The translations under genes and the position numbers were made by a program. Below, in pieces: positions 34,263 to 43,009 of a stretch of DNA of 64,000 nucleotides. Where the stretch lies: assembly GCA_023426145.1 (NCBI GenBank), contig JAFABG010000025.1, forward strand, positions 1 through 64,000, read 5' to 3'. The notes beneath the pieces were generated by a model. It saw only the letters and a program-made list of their open reading frames with translations, did no database searches and had not been told where the DNA came from. The DNA is from Bacteroidota bacterium. GTDB lineage: Bacteria > Bacteroidota > Bacteroidia > Bacteroidales > Bacteroidaceae. Position 1 is the stretch's first letter. The number at the start of each line of letters is the position of its first letter.

Positions 34263-34448
34263 TTAACAATAAAATGCTCTAAAGCATCCTGCTATCAACA
34301 TAGTATTGAGAATTATAGAAAGTCCCAAAAGTATCGCCAAACGTATATATTTTCTCTCTGTGTACATTCTTTCCCAGTTTACCAAGATATTATACACACT
34401 ATATATTATTGAAAGGCAAACAAACAAAAGCAACGCTACTTTTTCCAT
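34263..34448 (-). CDS. Small two-helix membrane protein (61 aa), overlaps the Cys-rich lipoprotein gene
   Basis: Two hydrophobic helices (VALLLFVCLSIIYSVYNIL and LAILLGLSIILNTMLIAGCF) flank a basic loop (ERMYTERKY). Its ATG at 34448 lies 13 bases inside the 3' end of the lipoprotein gene at 34436-35233, so the two are very likely translationally coupled. Topology and size resemble the gene at 33935 just downstream. Such paired membrane miniproteins next to a secreted Cys-rich product recall export or immunity partners, but nothing in the sequence proves this. Confidence 0.6.
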   Translation of the reverse strand: MEKVALLLFVCLSIIYSVYNILVNWERMYTERKYIRLAILLGLSIILNTMLIAGCFRAFYC

Positions 34449-35233
34449 GATAACTCACAACCACGAATACAAAGATCATATTCCTTTATTGCTTCATCCC
34501 TTTCTATCTGAAGTACCATCGTTAAACCAATTTGATTTATAACCCCAGCAGGAGCACCATAGCCTAATGATCCTAGACAAAGAGCTAAATTGATTGCAGT
34601 TCCACAAAGATACATAGCATCAATCTTATCAGTTTTAATATCATACTCTTCTTTACACATTGATTTACATTCGCTTAGTTTATCCAAATTATTTTCCGTA
34701 CGATTTTTTAGCATTACAGTTGAATTCCTCATAAACAAAGAATTTTGCTTTCTGTTTATTTGCAATTCTGCAGAAATTAATTGCTCATTCCCTTTAATTT
34801 TTTCATTTATATTTTTATTTTCAATTAATTTCTTTTTAGCCTCTAAGACTGAAAAGAAAACCTCTTTTGTTCTCACAGAATCACGTCCCAAAATATTAGC
34901 AACTTTATATTCAAACAAAGTTTCATATCTTTTTGAGTCAGCAAGATAAAGTTTTCCCAATTTCAACAATTCTGTCTTCTCTTCTTTTGACATTCTAGAT
35001 GTAATTTCATTAACGATTCCTATTAAATTAGCATAATTAGAATCATATTTTTCAAACTCCCGAGACTGTAATACTACATCATACTCCATCCCATTAGAAC
35101 GAGTCATTGCGTTCTGAGGGGAGTCTACTTCGTCTACAAATCTGTCGTAGTCAGAGCTACAACCCTGTGCTATAAGTACTAAAAACATTGATAACACAAA
35201 GTAACTTCTTTTTTTCAACTTTCCTAAAATCAT
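34436..35233 (-). CDS. Lipoprotein with Cys-rich, Gly-rich hydrophobic C-terminus
   Basis: A 265-residue lipoprotein (lipobox LIAQGC, Cys25). Residues about 50-170 are charged helices. The last 85 residues are unusual: CKSMC, then LCGTAINLALCLGSLGYGAPAG (written here as its two halves LCGTAINLALC and LGSLGYGAPAG), and CIRGC near the end, giving two CxxxC pairs around a hydrophobic Gly/Ala stretch. I recognise no family. The layout, a polar leader-like part then a compact Cys-bracketed hydrophobic tail, is reminiscent of secreted toxins or bacteriocin-like proteins, but a lipid anchor argues for a structural role. Translation is coupled to the 61-residue membrane protein. Confidence 0.6.
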   Translation of the reverse strand: MILGKLKKRSYFVLSMFLVLIAQGCSSDYDRFVDEVDSPQNAMTRSNGMEYDVVLQSREFEKYDSNYANLIGIVNEITSRMSKEEKTELLKLGKLYLADSKRYETLFEYKVANILGRDSVRTKEVFFSVLEAKKKLIENKNINEKIKGNEQLISAELQINRKQNSLFMRNSTVMLKNRTENNLDKLSECKSMCKEEYDIKTDKIDAMYLCGTAINLALCLGSLGYGAPAGVINQIGLTMVLQIERDEAIKEYDLCIRGCELSWKK

Positions 35234-35338
35234 AATTTTTCTATCTAGTTAAACAATAAATAATATAAAGTTTCATTCATGTCACATATTGCTAGCTCAT
35301 ACATGCCATTAAATGAATCAAATACTATTTGAATAATT

Positions 35339-37357
35339 CTACTTCCACACCTGCTTTCCCTCCTCATACACAAAAATCCGTTCCTGCTTCCCTCGTGTAT
35401 GATTCTGCAACAGCAGCAACGCTCCTTTAGGAACCCTCTTGTAAACCAGCGAATCCAACATCGCCGTTTGCTGTCCTAAGGTTCTCCACCCTCTCTTTGT
35501 ACAATAAGACAACTCATAATCATCCAACGAACGAACATAATTATCCCGGTTGGCAGGCGTATAAATTATCTTATCTATCACCTTCGACGTGCCTAGGTCT
35601 AACCCAGTCCAGCCGCCATAGGGTTCCGTATAATCAAAAGACGTTTCAGTATTACCGTCGAACGCATTTCTATATTCGTGCGAGCCATCCTGTTGATAGC
35701 AACCGGGAGTACCTATAATTCTACCGTTTAATGGCAACAGTCCACCCGCTTCATAAAACTCTATTTCCGCCACATTGCAATGCCCCTTTTCCGGTCCTAT
35801 ATAGCGGACATACCTACAAGGCATCAAAGAACGGGAATACGCCATTGTCCGCAACCGTTCGGGTTGCTTTTCTATCAGGAAAAACACCTCTTTCTGACGA
35901 AAATCCGGATCATTACTTCCTTCAAAAACACCTCCTATCATACGTTTCTGATACTTCTCATCTTGCCACAAAGGATATTTAGCAAACAGCGTTACATCCT
36001 GAACACTATCTGACGGAGTAAAAACATGAAATTCACCGGAAACAGTCATTTCAAAAGGATCAGTCCAGTAACGAAGCCTTCCTCGTTCGTAAGTTGCTAT
36101 CCGCATGACGGGTTCTATCTGGACATCGCTGAAAGCAAGATGTTTACCATCAAATTCCGCCCATGCCACAGGCTCCCAATCCATGCGGCTACTGCCACAA
36201 AGATAAGCGATACGCGAACGGGGCTTTCCCGAATAAAGCATAGATGCAGGAATCTCCAGTTTCTTTTTGTATGTCTTTGCGTAATCGGCTGTCACATCAA
36301 CGATATGCGGATCTCGGAAGAAAGGTACAACAGCCGTATCTAAACGTTGCATTTCCGCCTGCATAGCACGATTAAGACTGAACGTATTCCGATAAACCTT
36401 TATTTTCGAAGCTTCACACATCTTATCCTTACGGACTTCTTTTATCTTATCCGGATACTCTTGAAAATAAAGCGTACCATATTTATCTGTGAATGACACC
36501 CACTGATGCCCATCATTTCCACCTCCATGAAGAGGCATAAAATCTATGGCACAAGGAATTCCCAACGCACGACAAACATAAACGACATAATCGGAAAGTT
36601 CACGACAACTGCCCGAAGCACTTTGAGCAATCTCCGGTCCTACATGAGGAAGTCCTTGCGGAACAGTAGTTGTAAAGAAGTGGCTACGTTTACGAAGAGA
36701 ATCGGACAAACAACGGGCAGCAACAAGCGGATCTTCTATATCAAGAACCGTGGAAGCACGCAACGAATCAAGCAAAGGATTATACTTTCGATAAATGTCC
36801 TCACGCCAATAGCTTAATGTTTCATCACCAATACGATAAGGAAGAATATACTCGCAAAAATCGTCAAAAGATACATTCTTCCCCCAAGGCTGTTCCTGCC
36901 AAACTTTAAATGCCCAGTCAATGTTATTACATAAATAAGCAGAATCGACTGTCACAACGTCTTTGCAATACCGCAAAGAATCTAAAGAAAATGGTCCATA
37001 CATCCTTCTGATAGAATCTACCATTGCTTGTGGATATACCTTTTTACTCCGCGCTTCTTGCAAGAGAGTAAAGAAGGTGAGGTATTGTTGGAGTAATCTG
37101 CCTTTATAATAGGTATAAGATGGCATGTTTTCTATTAAAAAGCAGGCTGCTTTATATTTCAAGCTATCTACCGGATTAGACTGATAATAAAGTAGAACTT
37201 TCTTAAGCTCTGCACTATTTAAGCCTGCTTGTGATAAAGCTATCTCAACTGGACATACACATACATTTCTCTCTTTCTTATGAAAACAAGAAGAAGAGAA
37301 GAGGCTTACAATAATAAAAAAAATAATAATTGAACTTGCTTTTTTTACTATTACCAT
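35339..37357 (-). CDS. Transglutaminase-like lipoprotein with C-terminal discoidin domain
   Basis: A protein of 672 residues from ATG 37357; the more distal ATG 37384 is ruled out because a -7 promoter element covers 37374-37381. Lipobox VSLFSSSC. Residues about 210-310 are a transglutaminase-like (papain-fold) domain: the Cys of SGSCRELSDYV (residue 251) and His of GHQWVSF (residue 284) fit the catalytic pair, with Asp expected in the EYPD region. The C-terminal 150 residues are an F5/8 type C (discoidin) domain (YRNAFDGNTETSFDYTEPYGG, LDLGTSKVIDKIIYTP). These lipoproteins probably bind glycans and may cleave or cross-link peptides. A decayed copy of the discoidin end lies at 25636. Confidence 0.78.
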   Translation of the reverse strand: MVIVKKASSIIIFFIIVSLFSSSCFHKKERNVCVCPVEIALSQAGLNSAELKKVLLYYQSNPVDSLKYKAACFLIENMPSYTYYKGRLLQQYLTFFTLLQEARSKKVYPQAMVDSIRRMYGPFSLDSLRYCKDVVTVDSAYLCNNIDWAFKVWQEQPWGKNVSFDDFCEYILPYRIGDETLSYWREDIYRKYNPLLDSLRASTVLDIEDPLVAARCLSDSLRKRSHFFTTTVPQGLPHVGPEIAQSASGSCRELSDYVVYVCRALGIPCAIDFMPLHGGGNDGHQWVSFTDKYGTLYFQEYPDKIKEVRKDKMCEASKIKVYRNTFSLNRAMQAEMQRLDTAVVPFFRDPHIVDVTADYAKTYKKKLEIPASMLYSGKPRSRIAYLCGSSRMDWEPVAWAEFDGKHLAFSDVQIEPVMRIATYERGRLRYWTDPFEMTVSGEFHVFTPSDSVQDVTLFAKYPLWQDEKYQKRMIGGVFEGSNDPDFRQKEVFFLIEKQPERLRTMAYSRSLMPCRYVRYIGPEKGHCNVAEIEFYEAGGLLPLNGRIIGTPGCYQQDGSHEYRNAFDGNTETSFDYTEPYGGWTGLDLGTSKVIDKIIYTPANRDNYVRSLDDYELSYCTKRGWRTLGQQTAMLDSLVYKRVPKGALLLLQNHTRGKQERIFVYEEGKQVWK

Positions 37358-37373
37358 AGCATTGATTTTTTTA

Positions 37374-37405
37374 CAAATATACAAGCATAATCATTATCAT
37401 TCAAG
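37374..37405 (-). promoter_or_regulatory. Putative promoter of the envelope cluster
   Basis: On the minus strand CTTG (37405-37402), 20 bases, then TATATTTG (37381-37374). The -7 is perfect and the -33 has one mismatch. It is the only good promoter found for the leftward run 35339-37357 and fixes the start of that gene at 37357. Confidence 0.5.
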
Positions 37406-37654
37406 AGGACGTTACACTCTTACCGGCTCTTAAAGCCTATTATAGGCTATCTCATAATGAATATTTTATGATTTTAATATTCAATTGTAACAATCATATA
37501 AAATTTCACACAATAAATTGAACTATTTGTGCTATTATTTGAGATTATTTTTGCACTATTTTTTATTAAAATCCGTTTCTTTGTTAAAGTAGATAGCTTC
37601 TGGATGAGACTTCTAGAAATTGAGAAGAGAAAGATTTAGAAAAATTACTTATAA

Positions 37655-37939
37655 ATGAAATTTGTACAATATATAATTTTATATCATATGATGTTGGGAA
37701 TAAGTAACATGCACCAACAGAACGATGCTATTACTGGCCTAGAAGGATCGCCACAAAACATGCTAAAAACGTTTGTAGAACTGATTGTATGGATCGTACT
37801 CATAATTGGAACTCTCCACTCATTCCCTAAAGATAAATATTCAAATGAACGTGTATGGTTTTACTATGTTATTATGGGTGGATTAATCTCAGCAGTAAAC
37901 TCTTTCGTCGAATTAATAAACACTCTAAGTGTTGTTTAG
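37655..37939 (+). CDS. Small membrane protein (94 aa)
   Basis: Three hydrophobic stretches: YIILYHMMLGI, FVELIVWIVLIIGTLHSF and VWFYYVIMGGLISAVNSFVELI. The N-terminal one may be a signal anchor. No family is recognised. It is the only rightward gene between 22 and 64 kb, and its stop overlaps the stop of the convergent regulator gene (37936-37939). The 270-bp region before it (37385-37654) is very AT-rich and holds the cluster promoter and no other gene. Confidence 0.5.
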   Translation: MKFVQYIILYHMMLGISNMHQQNDAITGLEGSPQNMLKTFVELIVWIVLIIGTLHSFPKDKYSNERVWFYYVIMGGLISAVNSFVELINTLSVV

Positions 37940-38748
37940 CCTAATCCCTGCAAGAAAGATTCCACATCACTGTCTTCCATGCCCAATCGACCTTTCACAC
38001 GAAATCTGAGCGTACGATAAGCCCCATCACTTATATTAAAAATTGATAATATATCTTCCTTCGTTTTTCTCATTCTAATGAGTACACAAAACACAATATC
38101 TCTTGGTGGCAATTGAATTTGCTTGTCTTTCAACCAAACAAAAAAAACGGGGTCTACAGCTCGACATCCCTCTATAAGCATTAAATATTCATCAGCGGAG
38201 AGTTGATAAATTGATTTATTTTCTAGAAGTTTCCGCACATATATAACACTTTCCATCAGAGATGGAGGTGAAGATAAAAGCTCTCGAAGACGTGTTTCCT
38301 GTAGACGAGTTTTTTGCTGTTCGTTGATTAATAAACGGTATAATGAGATGGACAACTTTACAATACCCGCTACCACCAAACCGACAATGACTAACACAGG
38401 TATGGCGTAAATAGACAACGCGGGAGCTAATTGTACGTGAACCTCTTTAGGCATTACTATATAAATCTGATTAGCAACAACCAATAAAAAAGCTGCAATA
38501 CATGGCCAGTCAGTAAGTTCAGTAGGCAATCCATGGATTCTTTTATCACGAAAGGTCCACAAAAGTGCACACACAAAAAGAATTAACCATATTAATGAGA
38601 AATGAGAAGATGAGAATGGATCTACGTAGATATTTGAATAAAAGAATTGGAATAGATAGGCTACTATCAAAACGAGGCAACAGAGTAAACCTCCTGCTAG
38701 CCTCGTCTTTAAAAAGCCTATCCATCTTTTTTTTGATCTTTCATTCAT
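37936..38748 (-). CDS. Membrane-anchored HTH transcriptional regulator
   Basis: A 270-residue protein with an N-terminal membrane part of four hydrophobic segments (LAGGLLCCLVLIVAYLFQFF, FSLIWLILFVCALLWTF, CIAAFLLVVANQIYIVM, LSIYAIPVLVIVGLVVAGIV), a short coiled coil (INEQQKTRLQETRLREL) and a C-terminal LuxR-like HTH (residues about 215-265: LPPRDIVFCVLIRMRKTKEDI, FNISDGAYRTLRFRVKGRLG). This type is common in Bacteroides, where the HTH is held at the membrane. A -7 element TATCTTTG lies at 38779-38772. It closes the left edge of the mannan locus and could regulate it or the envelope cluster. Confidence 0.75.
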   Translation of the reverse strand: MNERSKKRWIGFLKTRLAGGLLCCLVLIVAYLFQFFYSNIYVDPFSSSHFSLIWLILFVCALLWTFRDKRIHGLPTELTDWPCIAAFLLVVANQIYIVMPKEVHVQLAPALSIYAIPVLVIVGLVVAGIVKLSISLYRLLINEQQKTRLQETRLRELLSSPPSLMESVIYVRKLLENKSIYQLSADEYLMLIEGCRAVDPVFFVWLKDKQIQLPPRDIVFCVLIRMRKTKEDILSIFNISDGAYRTLRFRVKGRLGMEDSDVESFLQGLG

Positions 38749-38802
38749 AGTGCGCTATTTTCATAATATTACAAAGATAAAAGAATCCATTATAAAAACG
38801 AT

Positions 38803-40875
38803 TTATTCTCTTGTATTCGGAAACGCAGATATCCTTAAGCGTGCTGCCCCCATAGGAATGAGAATAATCTCTTCTTTAGCACCTTTCATTGCATCTTCAT
38901 CGGGCAATACGCCACAAAGTCCCGTTTCGTCAAACTGCCATTCGGGAATTATACGACCCGTAGCTTTGACCTCCAAAGGCACACTGGAAACGGTGAAGGG
39001 AAAATTATCAGCAGGCCAAGGCTTATGAACGAGTTTAAAGTTCTTCAAAGGTTCTTTTTTATCCAGCACTAACGAATAGTTCCAAGGGCTATTTGCATAA
39101 ATTTCTGTAGTAGGCCACTTTTGTGGATCTGCCCCTTTTTGCCATTTTGAGTCGCCAATAGCAGTTGCGCGACTATCTTTTTCTATATATTTTTCATCTA
39201 TCTTAAGAGACAATGTCAACGGACCATAATCCACACTTACACTGTGCTTGTTGACTTGCCAAGTACGCATGGATAAAGACATTGGAAGCGTCATTTCAAC
39301 TCTATCACCATTAGACCATTCTCGCTCAATGCAAAGGAATTTGCCCCGTACAAGTTTCTCATTAATCTTCCTTCCGTTGACACGCACTTCAGCACCTTCA
39401 GTCCATGAAGGGATGCGAAGATAGAACGGAAAACCAACCTTTTCATCGGTAGAAATGGTGAACTTGATGCCTTCTTCAAAAGGGTAATTCGTTTCTTCAT
39501 GGAGAACAAGTTCATTTCCTTTCCCCACTTTGACTGTAGCTTTGCAAGCAGCATACATGGCAGCTGCGATACCGTTATCAGGTGTTGCTAATATCAAATG
39601 TTCCGAAAAGTATGGCCAGCCCTGTGCGTGATTATGTTGGCAACAACGACTACTGAAAGGATTCATTGAAAGAAAGGGGCCACTATTAGCTATGCCCGGA
39701 TGATGATTCTTTGAGTCACTCACTGTCTGATTGGGGCAAGTAATATAACGCAAAGCCTTAAAATCGGGCATTACCGCAGCTGGGTAAGAGTTGAAAGCAA
39801 CCTCTTCGCAATGTTCAGCCCACATTGGGTCGCCTGTCATACAAAGCATGATTTCATCAGAGGCCATCTGCTCCACCAGTCCACAAGTTTCCACTCCTTG
39901 CCGAGGATCAATATATCCCATACGCGCATTCTCATCGGCACCGAACATACCTCCCGGCACTTGTCCAAAAGTACGACGCACCAAACGATGTACATTATAA
40001 GATGCCTTAAGCATAGCTGAATCTCCAGTCTGCATATAGTAAGTGGCTGGCTCACGGAATCCTTGAGCAATGTTCACATTGTGCCAGTTGGGGAGAGAAG
40101 TCGAATGAGTCCAGTCAGCTGTATTTCTATGGATTTTCGCCGCAAGATCCAGCAAAAAAGCATCACCAGTATGGTTATAAAGCCAGTAGATACTGAGCAT
40201 ATTATCTCCTCCGCGACTATTTTCCCAGTAATCTTTCAAAAGTGCATTATCGGGAACACTCATCTGCCATTTAAAATAGTTCGTCATCAAGTCAATCACC
40301 CGCTTATCTTGCGAATACTCGTAATAAGATTGCAGACACCAAAGCATAATCATTTGTGCCCACAATTCTCTTTTACCATTTCGTTCATTGATTGGACCAA
40401 AGTAACCATCCGGCTGGCAACTAGCAAAAACTCCTTCTAGCCACGTTTTAGTTTCCGCAATCATTTTCGGATCATTCAGAATGTAAGCCAAATTGCCATA
40501 ACCTTTTAGCCAATAAGGGACCTCCTCCCAACCGTGATCCCCACCTGTGGTGAGCCAAGCATTATTGTCCTTTTCAAGCCAAGCACTAATTTCTCCCAAA
40601 TGGCCGGTTAATCCATCGCGTTGCAGCTCTAGGTATTTCTTCACCCACCCTTCCGGCCGAATACTCCCCACAGGAAGCTTTATAAAATTCAATGGACGAA
40701 GTGGGGCGCGGTAGCTTACGTAATTCACATTAGTCGATAGTATATCAGGACGATCTACCACCTTTATAGCCTCATCAGTACCTGTTTTAGGGGTAAAGGC
40801 CATCACCACTAAACCTGCAGTGAACAAGGAGCTCACGACTCCAATTTTAAATAATCGTTTTGTGTTCATTTTCAT
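38803..40875 (-). CDS. GH127-superfamily (DUF1680) glycoside hydrolase
   Basis: A 690-residue protein with a signal peptide (IGVVSSLFTAGLVVMAF). The (alpha/alpha)6 barrel spans about residues 60-480, followed by two beta-sandwich domains. The zinc-thiolate active site of GH127-type enzymes is visible: Glu and Cys of ETCGLVEQMASDE, and the Cys-Cys pair of SSRCCQHN, one of which is the nucleophile in characterised beta-L-arabinofuranosidases. Relatives (GH127, GH142, GH146) hydrolyse arabinofuranosides, but this member sits in an alpha-mannan locus, so its substrate may differ, for example a capping sugar on mannan. It is 31 bases downstream of a GH92 gene and is the last gene of the leftward run. 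Confidence 0.82.
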   Translation of the reverse strand: MKMNTKRLFKIGVVSSLFTAGLVVMAFTPKTGTDEAIKVVDRPDILSTNVNYVSYRAPLRPLNFIKLPVGSIRPEGWVKKYLELQRDGLTGHLGEISAWLEKDNNAWLTTGGDHGWEEVPYWLKGYGNLAYILNDPKMIAETKTWLEGVFASCQPDGYFGPINERNGKRELWAQMIMLWCLQSYYEYSQDKRVIDLMTNYFKWQMSVPDNALLKDYWENSRGGDNMLSIYWLYNHTGDAFLLDLAAKIHRNTADWTHSTSLPNWHNVNIAQGFREPATYYMQTGDSAMLKASYNVHRLVRRTFGQVPGGMFGADENARMGYIDPRQGVETCGLVEQMASDEIMLCMTGDPMWAEHCEEVAFNSYPAAVMPDFKALRYITCPNQTVSDSKNHHPGIANSGPFLSMNPFSSRCCQHNHAQGWPYFSEHLILATPDNGIAAAMYAACKATVKVGKGNELVLHEETNYPFEEGIKFTISTDEKVGFPFYLRIPSWTEGAEVRVNGRKINEKLVRGKFLCIEREWSNGDRVEMTLPMSLSMRTWQVNKHSVSVDYGPLTLSLKIDEKYIEKDSRATAIGDSKWQKGADPQKWPTTEIYANSPWNYSLVLDKKEPLKNFKLVHKPWPADNFPFTVSSVPLEVKATGRIIPEWQFDETGLCGVLPDEDAMKGAKEEIILIPMGAARLRISAFPNTRE

Positions 40876-40906
40876 TCTATAGATTTAAGCGTCAAAAGCC
40901 GTGTTT

Positions 40907-42919
40907 CTATTTATAATTAAAAATCAATTTTCCACCCTTTATGAGCTCTTTATGAGCAAGTTGATAGTTCTCTATTTTTTGACCGTTGAAATAGATACTC
41001 TTGATTGGTGCATCCTTCTTCTTTCGTCCTTCGGCACGAATAGAAATCGTGTTTCCATTTTCCAACTTCAAGAATAGGCTGTCGAAAAGTGGAGAAGTTA
41101 GTTCATAGGAGTCACTCCCTACTAAAAGCGGATAAAAGCCCATTGCACCAAATACATACCAAGCACTCATCGTTCCATCATCCTCATCCATTTCAGGACT
41201 ATAGCCTTCGGGAGCATTCTTAAAAGCTTTACCAAGATAAGGCGTCTTGAATTCTGAATTGCCACCATATTTATGAATCATCGGTTCGGTCAGCAAACTA
41301 CGTACAATTTGCTGAGTCTTCTCTGGTGCTCCAAGTAGGTTGAATAAGTAAGGAACATGAATATCGGGTTCATTACCTTGATTATAAAGATGATGATCGA
41401 AAAAATAAGTAAGCTGCGAACGAAGAGAATCCTCGCCCACCCACTCTATCATTTTATCAATATATTGTGGCGCTGCCCATCTATACTGCCAGCGGGTGCC
41501 TTGATAGAGTCCATTATTCTTCATCACTTCAAAAGCTGGCGTTACATTCATAAATTCTTTTTTCCAAGTTCCCTCGAAAAGAGCGACCGAACGTTGCCTA
41601 TATTTTTCAGAATCGGCCTTTTCATCGAGAATAGCTGCAATCTGAGCCATTGCCCATAAGTCGTATGCCGACTCCATCTTTTGATCGGGCGAATGCATAG
41701 GCAAGCGTTCCATTTCGTCCTTCATTCCAGCATATCCTTTACGGAAATCAAGATTTGTAATACCTTTCCGGTAAGCGTCGAGCAAAAGAATCACAGCATG
41801 CTCTGTACGTACTGTCGGTGTAGATTCAAATCCTGTTGACCAGTCTTTCTTTCCGGTAGCGTATAAATGAATGAGAGAGGTTGCCATATCTCGCATTTTA
41901 GAAGGCTCAGTCAACACCAACAAGGGGAATTTTGTACGAAAAGTATCCCACAACGACCAATTGCTATAATAGCGGAAACTTTCGGAGATATAGACTTTCC
42001 CATCTGTACCCAAATAGGCACCATCAGGAGAGCTCACATCAGCTGGGCTCAGATAAGTGCGATAGAGGGATGTATAAAAAATTATTTTTTCCTCTTTCGT
42101 ACCTCCTCTCACATCAATAGCAGCAAGTTTCTTTTCCCACTTATCACCGGTTTGAGATTTTAGTTCTTTGAAATTCATCTTTTCCCAACGGGCACACTCC
42201 CAACTAGCCAGTTCGGAGCTGAGTGCAGAAAGCCCAATGCGTACTTCTACGGAATGCACCTTTGGATCAAAAGTGAGACAGGTGGTCGTTTCTGCCTGCT
42301 CTTTGAGTTGGAAAGGATGGTCTGTGTTTAGAGAGAAGTAAAGTTTGTAGCGCCCGTGCCCACAAACGTTCTTGGCTTGCACATAGCCTTCAATGCAAGT
42401 TTCCGATATACGTTTATATTGGCAAGTAGCTACATCCTCAAAGGTAGAAGCAAAGTCAACCCATAGCGCAACAGATAGGCTTCGCGGAAATTTATAACGT
42501 TCCGCCGCCATAGCTTGGGTTGCAGTTAGTTCTGTTTTGATACCATTCGTAAACGTTGCTGAGTAATACCCGGGAGTAGCTTTCTCACGCGACTTTTTAA
42601 GGTGTAATTTCTGTGAAGGAGCTACCGGGCGTATGCGTAAGTTTCCACCGCCCCCACTACAACCCACTCCGGATAATCGATTGACAGATATTCCAGAAAC
42701 TTTGGTCACTGAATAATCATAACCGGCATGGCTACGCGGATCATTATCCGGACATACACAAACCATTCCAAAAGGAGCAGCAGCACCGGGAGCAACTTGT
42801 CCATTATCTCCAGAAGTGCCCATAAACAAGTTGACATACTTTGTGTTTTGCGCAACGGATAAAACAGCGCATAAGCTCATCAAAAGCAAGCTATAGAATC
42901 TGATTTTGCTATTTTTCAT
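40907..42919 (-). CDS. GH92 alpha-mannosidase with Gln at the catalytic-acid position
   Basis: A 670-residue protein, shorter than most GH92 enzymes, with a signal peptide (LLLMSLCAVLSVAQ). Family signatures: YVNLFMGTSGDNGQVAPGAA at the N-terminus, SGVGCSGGGG, and the C-terminal DDGTMSAWYVFGAMGFYP holding the Asp general bases. GH92 enzymes are Ca-dependent inverting exo-alpha-mannosidases. In the motif that usually reads EGNxWxY, this protein has YQGTRWQYRW with Gln473 instead of the acid Glu. The same Glu-to-Gln change is known from GH92 enzymes that release mannose from mannose-1-phosphate diesters, where the leaving group needs no proton. I therefore infer a mannosyl-phosphate-specific enzyme. 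It follows galM by 90 bases. Confidence 0.88.
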   Translation of the reverse strand: MKNSKIRFYSLLLMSLCAVLSVAQNTKYVNLFMGTSGDNGQVAPGAAAPFGMVCVCPDNDPRSHAGYDYSVTKVSGISVNRLSGVGCSGGGGNLRIRPVAPSQKLHLKKSREKATPGYYSATFTNGIKTELTATQAMAAERYKFPRSLSVALWVDFASTFEDVATCQYKRISETCIEGYVQAKNVCGHGRYKLYFSLNTDHPFQLKEQAETTTCLTFDPKVHSVEVRIGLSALSSELASWECARWEKMNFKELKSQTGDKWEKKLAAIDVRGGTKEEKIIFYTSLYRTYLSPADVSSPDGAYLGTDGKVYISESFRYYSNWSLWDTFRTKFPLLVLTEPSKMRDMATSLIHLYATGKKDWSTGFESTPTVRTEHAVILLLDAYRKGITNLDFRKGYAGMKDEMERLPMHSPDQKMESAYDLWAMAQIAAILDEKADSEKYRQRSVALFEGTWKKEFMNVTPAFEVMKNNGLYQGTRWQYRWAAPQYIDKMIEWVGEDSLRSQLTYFFDHHLYNQGNEPDIHVPYLFNLLGAPEKTQQIVRSLLTEPMIHKYGGNSEFKTPYLGKAFKNAPEGYSPEMDEDDGTMSAWYVFGAMGFYPLLVGSDSYELTSPLFDSLFLKLENGNTISIRAEGRKKKDAPIKSIYFNGQKIENYQLAHKELIKGGKLIFNYK

Positions 42920-43009
42920 TGTTCTTCTCCCTTTTTATGTAAAAGTGAAAGAGAATCGCAGTCATTCATTTATTCGTCTACAATTCACTTTCATTTTTTT
43001 AAAATACCT

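Noticed and set aside
37358..37384. Upstream start of the transglutaminase/discoidin lipoprotein
   Set aside because: A perfect -7 element occupies 37374-37381, so the first nine codons are unlikely to be transcribed.
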